From NCBI GenBank assembly GCA_017399445.1, contig JAFQCM010000031.1, forward strand, positions 1 to 47,651: a DNA stretch of 47,651 bases, in the 5' to 3' direction. This DNA comes from Lachnospiraceae bacterium (lineage in GTDB: Bacteria; Bacillota; Clostridia; Lachnospirales; Lachnospiraceae). The translations under genes were made by a program, and so were the position numbers. Shown piece after piece: positions 43,130 through 47,651 of the stretch. Each line of letters opens with the position of its first letter. The first letter of the stretch is position 1. The notes under the pieces are model-generated. The model had not been told where the DNA came from, searched no databases, and worked only from the letters and a program-made list of their open reading frames with translations.

Positions 43130-44896
43130 ATGAAAAAGAAATTTATTCATATTCTTTTTGGTATGAGTCTTATCTGTTCATTAGGAGGGTGTCAGACGAC
43201 ACCCTCTTCTTTGACAGAAGAATCTGCTAAAACAGAAGAAACAATTACAACAGAAGTAATAGAAATTACAGAAACTGCAGAAATGGAAAAGGAAACAACA
43301 GAAATAGAAAATGATACACAGAAAGTTGAGTATAGTTCTCTGTTTGGTGCCAAGAAAAAAGAGCTGAATATTATGGAAGATAATAGCAGAACTTATTATG
43401 AAGTATTTTTATATTCCTTTTATGATAGTAATGGAGATGGAATTGGAGATTTAAAAGGCTTGACAGAAAAGTTGGACTATATTAATGATGGAGACCCTGC
43501 TACAGATACAGATTTGGGATGTAATGGAATCTGGTTAATGCCGATTATGAAATCTACTACATATCACAAATATGATGTTGTGGACTACTATAGCGTTGAT
43601 GAAGAATATGGTACCATAGAAGATTTTAAGGAATTAATTGCAGAGTGTGATAAAAGAGGAATTAAAGTGATTGTGGATATGCCGTTGAATCATACTTCGG
43701 CAAAACATGAATGGTTTTTATCTGCTGTAAATAGTTTAAAAGTAGCGGATTGTGGACAGGAGCAGTGTAATGAGGAAGGATTGTGCCAGAAACATAATAA
43801 ATATTGCAGTTACTATAACTTTACTCAGGAAAAACCTTCTGATATCTATTATGAAACCGGAGTAGAAGGCTGGTACTATGAAGGAAAGTTTTGGGACCAG
43901 ATGCCTGATTTAAATCTGGAAAATGAGGATGTTAGAAGAGATTTAGAAGCAGTAATGCAATATTGGCTAGATTTAGGTGTAGGTGGTTTCCGTTTGGATG
44001 CGGTAGGAGAATATTATAGTGGTGCTACTTTACGTAATGTAGAAGTTCTTCGATGGATTACCGATTATGTGAAATCCCAGTCAGAAGATAATTATATTGT
44101 AAGTGAAGTATGGCAAAGCTTTGATAGTTACAGCAAATATTATGACAGTGGAGTAGACAGCTGCTTTGATTTTGCTTTTGCAGGTCCGGATGGAAAGATT
44201 GCCAAAGTAATTAAGCAGGGAACCGCAAAGAATACAGGAAAAGGCTATGCAGATACTTTGGCAGCAGTACAGCAAGCTATAAAATCATACAACCAAAATG
44301 CTATAGATGCACCTTTCTATACCAATCACGATATGGCAAGAAGTGCGGGATACTATCAGAATAATTTAGACCAGATGAAATTTGCCCAGGCAATGAATCT
44401 GATGATGAATGGTTCTGCTTTTGTATATTATGGCGAAGAAATTGGTATGAGTGGAAGCGGTAAGGATGAAAATAAGCGGGCACCATTTATCTGGAGCAGT
44501 GAAAATTCAGAAGGAATGACGAAGGGGCCAGCAGACATGGAAGAAGTAGTGTCAGCATTTCCTTCTATGGAAGAACAGCAAAAAGACCAATCTTCCATGC
44601 TTTCTTATGTAAAAGCAGCCATCCGATTAAGAAATGTATTTCCGGAAATTGCAAGAGGAGATATTGAAGTATTAGAAGAAGTAACAGATACCGCCATTGC
44701 AGCTATAAAGAAAACATATGGAGAAGAAAGCTGCATTATTCTGATGAATGCTACAGCAGAAGAAAAAACAGTGAATTTGGCAAAAAGTAATGGATATGAA
44801 GAGATTGCCGGAGAATTGACTGTGAATACAACAGAACCAGTGTTGGAAGGGGAAACTATTACGTTGCCGCCTTATGCAGTGGTGATTTTGAAGTAA
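43130..44896 (+). CDS. Alpha-amylase family (GH13) lipoprotein
   Basis: 588 aa. Lipoprotein signal with Cys21 in LGGC, then an acidic Thr/Glu-rich linker to about residue 65. The (beta/alpha)8 barrel carries the GH13 regions: VDMPLNHTS (I), GFRLDAV (II, nucleophile Asp290), VSEVWQ (III, acid/base Glu326) and YTNHD (IV, Asp401). YYEVFLYSFYDSNGDGIGDL marks the start of the barrel. A C-terminal beta domain ends the protein. It would cut starch or maltodextrins at the cell surface, feeding MalEFG. The ATG at 43130 follows AGGGAGATGGG; an upstream in-frame start would overlap malG. An intragenic terminator-like hairpin sits at the Cys codon. Confidence 0.95.
   Translation: MKKKFIHILFGMSLICSLGGCQTTPSSLTEESAKTEETITTEVIEITETAEMEKETTEIENDTQKVEYSSLFGAKKKELNIMEDNSRTYYEVFLYSFYDSNGDGIGDLKGLTEKLDYINDGDPATDTDLGCNGIWLMPIMKSTTYHKYDVVDYYSVDEEYGTIEDFKELIAECDKRGIKVIVDMPLNHTSAKHEWFLSAVNSLKVADCGQEQCNEEGLCQKHNKYCSYYNFTQEKPSDIYYETGVEGWYYEGKFWDQMPDLNLENEDVRRDLEAVMQYWLDLGVGGFRLDAVGEYYSGATLRNVEVLRWITDYVKSQSEDNYIVSEVWQSFDSYSKYYDSGVDSCFDFAFAGPDGKIAKVIKQGTAKNTGKGYADTLAAVQQAIKSYNQNAIDAPFYTNHDMARSAGYYQNNLDQMKFAQAMNLMMNGSAFVYYGEEIGMSGSGKDENKRAPFIWSSENSEGMTKGPADMEEVVSAFPSMEEQQKDQSSMLSYVKAAIRLRNVFPEIARGDIEVLEEVTDTAIAAIKKTYGEESCIILMNATAEEKTVNLAKSNGYEEIAGELTVNTTEPVLEGETITLPPYAVVILK
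43185..43213 (+). promoter_or_regulatory. Terminator-like hairpin inside the amylase signal-peptide region
   Basis: GAGGGTGTC (43185-43193), loop AGAC, GACACCCTC (43198-43206), then TTCTTTG. A perfect 9-bp GC-rich stem with a U-rich tail, overlapping the lipobox Cys codon (43190-43192). It could pause or end transcription early in the gene, or shield the mRNA 5' part. Confidence 0.45.
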
Positions 44897-44914
44897 ATAA
44901 ATTTATTGACCCAC

Positions 44915-45009
44915 GGACGCCGAGAACCGGTGCCAATGATTCCTGAGGACGTCTCTTGATTGTCTTCTTAGAAAGCATTGGTGCCGGTTCTCGGCTGTTT
45001 ATGGCGTCC
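44915..45009 (+). repeat. GC-rich 95-bp palindromic element after the amylase
   Basis: GCCGAGAACCGGTGCCAATG (44919-44938) and CATTGGTGCCGGTTCTCGGC (44976-44995) are 20-bp inverted repeats with two mismatches and a 37-nt loop. An alternative or extra outer pair is GGACGCC (44915-44921) with GGCGTCC (45003-45009); it shares GCC with the first, so the two pairings compete. GC is far above the surroundings. It may be the operon terminator, a small dispersed repeat or a structured RNA. Confidence 0.6.
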
Positions 45010-45048
45010 CCGTAGCCAAAATCCTTGTAGTACAAAGTAAGAAATATA

Positions 45049-45077
45049 TTGACATATGAATTATTCTATGGCATTAT
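45049..45077 (+). promoter_or_regulatory. Candidate promoter of the GntR-ABC operon
   Basis: TTGACA (45049-45054), 17-bp spacer, CATTAT (45072-45077). The -35 is perfect and the -10 is weak. Start would fall next to the palindrome at 45087, so a bound repressor would block it. Confidence 0.55.
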
Positions 45078-45086
45078 ATGTTTAAT

Positions 45087-45110
45087 GGTTAGTTAATCAA
45101 GTAACTAACC
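45087..45110 (+). promoter_or_regulatory. Operator for the GntR/YtrA-type repressor
   Basis: GGTTAGTTA (45087-45095), 6-bp centre, TAACTAACC (45102-45110), a perfect 9-bp inverted repeat. An additional half-site TAACTAA lies at 45114-45120. It is just downstream of the promoter and before the GntR gene, the usual site of autoregulation. Confidence 0.75.
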
Positions 45111-45162
45111 GAATAACTAAAGTACATATTATCCTACCATAAAAATAGATTGGAGGAAGCAC

Positions 45163-45534
45163 ATGAAAATTGATGAAACGTCCCTAACACCCATTTTTGT
45201 GCAGGTGGCACAGTGGCTGGAGGAAGAAATTTTGATGGACCATATAAGGGAAGAGGAGCAGGTTCCATCTACCAATCAGTTTGCTGCCATGTATAAAATT
45301 AATCCTGCTACAGCAAGGAAAGGATTTGGGTTGTTGGTGGAAGAAGGAATTTTGTATAAGAAAAGGGGGATTGGTATGTTTGTGGCAGAGGGAGCCAAGG
45401 AAAAGATACAAAAAAGGGCAAAGGAAAGATTTATTCACCAATCTTTAAAATCTTTGTTAGAAGAGGCCCAAAGGCTTGGAATGAGTAAGAAAGATGTAAT
45501 AGAAATACTGGACCAAATGGAGGAAAATAAATGA
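45163..45534 (+). CDS. GntR family transcriptional regulator (YtrA subfamily)
   Basis: 123 aa. Winged helix-turn-helix (about 10-78, PSTNQFAAMYKINPATARKG) followed only by a short helical dimerisation tail; the small size puts it in the YtrA subfamily. These repressors control ABC exporters that respond to cell-wall-active antibiotics or cell-envelope stress. GGAGGAAG precedes the ATG. The gene overlaps the ABC ATPase by 4 bases (ATGA). Confidence 0.93.
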   Translation: MKIDETSLTPIFVQVAQWLEEEILMDHIREEEQVPSTNQFAAMYKINPATARKGFGLLVEEGILYKKRGIGMFVAEGAKEKIQKRAKERFIHQSLKSLLEEAQRLGMSKKDVIEILDQMEENK

Positions 45535-46409
45535 TAGCAATAGAATGTGAGGGAATATCAAAGAGTTTTGGGAATGCTAAGGCCTTGGAAAATGTCAGTT
45601 GTGCACTGGAAGAAGGAAAGATTTATGCTTTGCTTGGAAGAAATGGAGCAGGAAAAACTACATTATTGAATTGTCTGTGTACCAAATATTTGCCAGATTG
45701 TGGCGAAATTAAAATATTGGAAGAAAAAGCATATGAGAATGAAAAAGTATTAAGTGAAATTTGTTTTTTAAGCGATTATTTAGATGCGTTTACAACAAAA
45801 AAGGTAAACAATATTTTGAAGTTTGCCAGTACTTTTTATCCAAAATGGGATAATGAGTTGATGGAACGATTACTTGCTTTTTTTGAAATTAATAAAAAGA
45901 GCAAATACGATGCCTTATCCAAAGGAAGACAAACAGCAGTTAGTATTGTGATTGGTTTGTGTAGTGGATGTCAGGTGGTACTACTGGATGAAATTTATTC
46001 CGGACTGGATGCAGTGGCCAGACAGGGATTTTATCAAATACTGTTAAGTGAACAAGAAAAGAATCCAAGAACCTTTGTATTGTCTACCCATTTAATTGAA
46101 GAAATGTCAGGACTTTTCGACCATGTAGTGATGATTGATAAGGGAAAGGTGATTTTAGATGAAGAAATAGAGGGACTTCATGAAAAAGCCTATAAATGTA
46201 TTGGCAGGGCAGAATATGAAAGGTATTTACAGGGAAAAAATGTAATCTGCAAAAAGCAGGCAGGTGCAGTTATGGAATATGATATTTATGGTGAACTGAC
46301 TTGGGAGGAACAAAAAAAGCTGGAAGAATGTGGATTTGGTATTGACCATTTATCTTTGCAGGAATTATTTGTAGCATTTACTGCAGATTCTATCAAAGAG
46401 TGGAGGTGA
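45531..46409 (+). CDS. ABC transporter ATP-binding protein (YtrB/BcrA type)
   Basis: 292 aa. Walker A GRNGAGKTT, Q-loop region, a signature reduced to LSKGR (canonical LSGGQ), Walker B VVLLDE and H-loop STHLIEE are present. The signature change is common in this group. A C-terminal extension of about 80 residues follows. It is operonic with the GntR repressor and membrane subunits, so it probably drives an exporter for peptides or antibiotics, or a membrane sensor. Confidence 0.92.
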   Translation: MIAIECEGISKSFGNAKALENVSCALEEGKIYALLGRNGAGKTTLLNCLCTKYLPDCGEIKILEEKAYENEKVLSEICFLSDYLDAFTTKKVNNILKFASTFYPKWDNELMERLLAFFEINKKSKYDALSKGRQTAVSIVIGLCSGCQVVLLDEIYSGLDAVARQGFYQILLSEQEKNPRTFVLSTHLIEEMSGLFDHVVMIDKGKVILDEEIEGLHEKAYKCIGRAEYERYLQGKNVICKKQAGAVMEYDIYGELTWEEQKKLEECGFGIDHLSLQELFVAFTADSIKEWR

Positions 46410-46413
46410 GCAG

Positions 46414-46905
46414 GTGGAACTAGTACAGGGAAATATATTGATTTATTTGACCATGCTTTCTGTGGTGCTTTTTGCAATTTTATATAGCCATTTTGATGAT
46501 GGTAAGTTTCGGCAGAGGTTTATTTATTATCGGAAAGAGAATGCAAAATATGAGTGTAAATGGATGGGAACATTCGTAGTTTCTATTAGTGTTGGCTGCA
46601 TGCTGATTTACTATGGGCTGTGTCATGTTTTGAAAATATCAAGTGTTGGCATTTGGGCAGTGGGTTTTGTAATGTTAACATTGCTTACCTGCTATTTTGT
46701 AATAACTATAAGGTTTATGACAGCTGGAATTGCAGTAGTAATAAGTGGATGTATTCTATGGGCTCCCTTATTAATTATTATAGTGATTTTGGTGAAAGGA
46801 ATACAATTTGATGCTTATTGTGGCTGGGGAATACCATTTTTATTAGGATTGGATATTTATTTGTGGAAAAAGAAAACAGAGTATTGGAAGAGGGGGGACT
46901 GGTAA
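46414..46905 (+). CDS. Membrane protein of the GntR-ABC operon
   Basis: 163 aa. GTG start at 46414 with GGAGGTGA just before it. Four hydrophobic segments (about 5-22, 50-70, 78-97, 100-125) and a short fifth near the end. The loop GKFRQRFIYYRKENAKYECKW is strongly basic. I do not recognise a family; it is probably a permease or accessory subunit of the ABC system. Confidence 0.7.
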   Translation: MELVQGNILIYLTMLSVVLFAILYSHFDDGKFRQRFIYYRKENAKYECKWMGTFVVSISVGCMLIYYGLCHVLKISSVGIWAVGFVMLTLLTCYFVITIRFMTAGIAVVISGCILWAPLLIIIVILVKGIQFDAYCGWGIPFLLGLDIYLWKKKTEYWKRGDW

Positions 46906-46908
46906 AAG

Positions 46909-46956
46909 ATGAAAACCTATAAGACATTAATGTACCAGCTGAAAGAGGAAAAATGA
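46909..46956 (+). pseudogene. 15-codon ORF, probable remnant of a permease gene
   Basis: MKTYKTLMYQLKEEK then stop. It has a purine-rich ribosome site (aggggggac) inside the end of the previous gene. The sequence resembles the start of the next gene, MLKNNKTFWYQAKEDV: the shared pattern is KT-x-x-YQ-x-KE-(E/D). I infer the 5' stub of a deleted duplicate permease; a leader peptide is the alternative. Confidence 0.4.
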
Positions 46957-46981
46957 AGCGTGAAAGGATAGTGATTAAGAA

Positions 46982-47651
46982 ATGTTGAAAAATAATAAAA
47001 CATTTTGGTATCAGGCAAAAGAAGATGTTCTGGTAATTGGCGTTTTATTATCTATATATGCAATCATACTGTTTTCTCTTGGGAGGGCTCAGATAGATAC
47101 TGTTGTAACAATGGACATATTGATAATATTTAATAATTTTACTTTTGGTCAAAGTTTAAGTTATAACAGATACAATCAGTATATTGTATTTGGATTTAGC
47201 AGAAGAAAATTTTACAAAGAACAAGTAATTAACGCTATGATAAGGTCAGGGTTATTAAGTGCATTTCGTTCGGGTATTCAATGGATATATGTAGAAGAAT
47301 ACAAGAAGAGATTTTTTTTTGAAGAAAGCACTTTATTGTATGAAAAAGTGTCATTTGTAGAGTTGTTCATAACAAATTTGTGTGCCTTTCTTCTGATTCA
47401 CTTGTTCCTTTTAATTACTAGTACAGCAAAAATTGATTTTACTTTTAATGTTACAAAAGGTTATTCGTTACAGTTAAAACAGCGAATGAAAGAACAAAAA
47501 AAGAAACTAGGAGTATTTTGTAATATAATAGTAATTCTAAATAAAGTAATAAGTTTTATTATGACAATGATTTGCGGTGTATTTGCCATTGGTTACTACG
47601 AAATTCAAATGACAAATCCTTTATCTTATAGGATAGTTCCACTTATCATTA
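46982..47651 (+). CDS. ABC permease-like membrane protein (partial, runs off the end)
   Basis: Open to the last base, 223 residues, no stop. Start MLKNNKTFWYQAKEDVLV. Hydrophobic segments at about 18-32, 38-52, 125-145 and 180-195. The middle stretch SRRKFYKEQVINAMIRSG looks like the basic loops of the previous permease-type protein. Probably the next membrane subunit of the YtrA-type ABC operon. Confidence 0.7.
   Translation, partial: MLKNNKTFWYQAKEDVLVIGVLLSIYAIILFSLGRAQIDTVVTMDILIIFNNFTFGQSLSYNRYNQYIVFGFSRRKFYKEQVINAMIRSGLLSAFRSGIQWIYVEEYKKRFFFEESTLLYEKVSFVELFITNLCAFLLIHLFLLITSTAKIDFTFNVTKGYSLQLKQRMKEQKKKLGVFCNIIVILNKVISFIMTMICGVFAIGYYEIQMTNPLSYRIVPLII

Noticed and set aside
44915..44995. 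tRNA or tRNA-like gene
   Set aside because: The arms pair end to end as one hairpin; there is no D-arm or T-arm layout and no GGTTCGA-type T-loop.

Overview
The window comes from a low-GC, endospore-forming member of the Clostridia, most likely a Lachnospiraceae-type gut anaerobe. This rests on the gene order priA-def-fmt-rsmB-rlmN-prpC-prkC-rsgA-rpe, a division and cell-wall (dcw) cluster running straight into spoIIGA-sigE-sigG, a Spo0E-like protein, a diaminopimelate-type MurE and a maltose ABC operon with a lipoprotein amylase. All genes I accept lie on the + strand. I saw no rRNA, tRNA, CRISPR array, phage or insertion sequence.

Layout: (1) 1-5.15 kb: an exported lipoprotein and a large secreted leucine-rich-repeat protein with a cysteine-protease-like core, both with Thr/Pro-rich linkers. 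(2) 5.2-8 kb: a YdjM-type membrane protein, an unrecognised small protein and murE, whose frame is broken at a run of ten A. (3) 8.1-20.7 kb: a tightly packed housekeeping operon for replication restart, N-formylmethionine handling, rRNA modification and Ser/Thr phosphorylation, with ychF at its end. (4) 20.8-21.9 kb: lgt and a Spo0E-like gene, closed by a strong terminator. (5) 22-34 kb: the dcw cluster mraZ-rsmH-ftsL-ftsI-spoVD-mraY-ftsW-murA-divIB-ftsZ, opened by five helically phased MraZ boxes. (6) 34-38.6 kb: the sporulation locus spoIIGA-sigE, an MBL/beta-CASP hydrolase, sigG and a YlmC/YmxH protein. (7) 38.6-45 kb: malE-malF-malG and an alpha-amylase lipoprotein, with several RNA-structure signals between and inside the genes. 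(8) 45-47.65 kb: a GntR/ABC exporter operon cut off by the window end.

My most interesting reading is a shared RNA arrangement at two sporulation genes. The start codons of spoVD and sigG each lie in the right arm of a perfect inverted repeat (12 and 15 bp). In both cases the left arm sits where a gene-proximal sporulation promoter would be. Read-through mRNA from the upstream operon would fold and hide the start codon, while mRNA started at the local promoter would lack the left arm and stay open. A related leader block on sigG is known in Bacillus subtilis (from memory); its use at spoVD is, as far as I know, not described. A second solid signal is the spoIIG promoter: perfect -35 and -10 hexamers 21 bp apart, with a Spo0A box over the -35.

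Limits: functions are assigned from motifs and gene order read by eye; no search or folding program was run.
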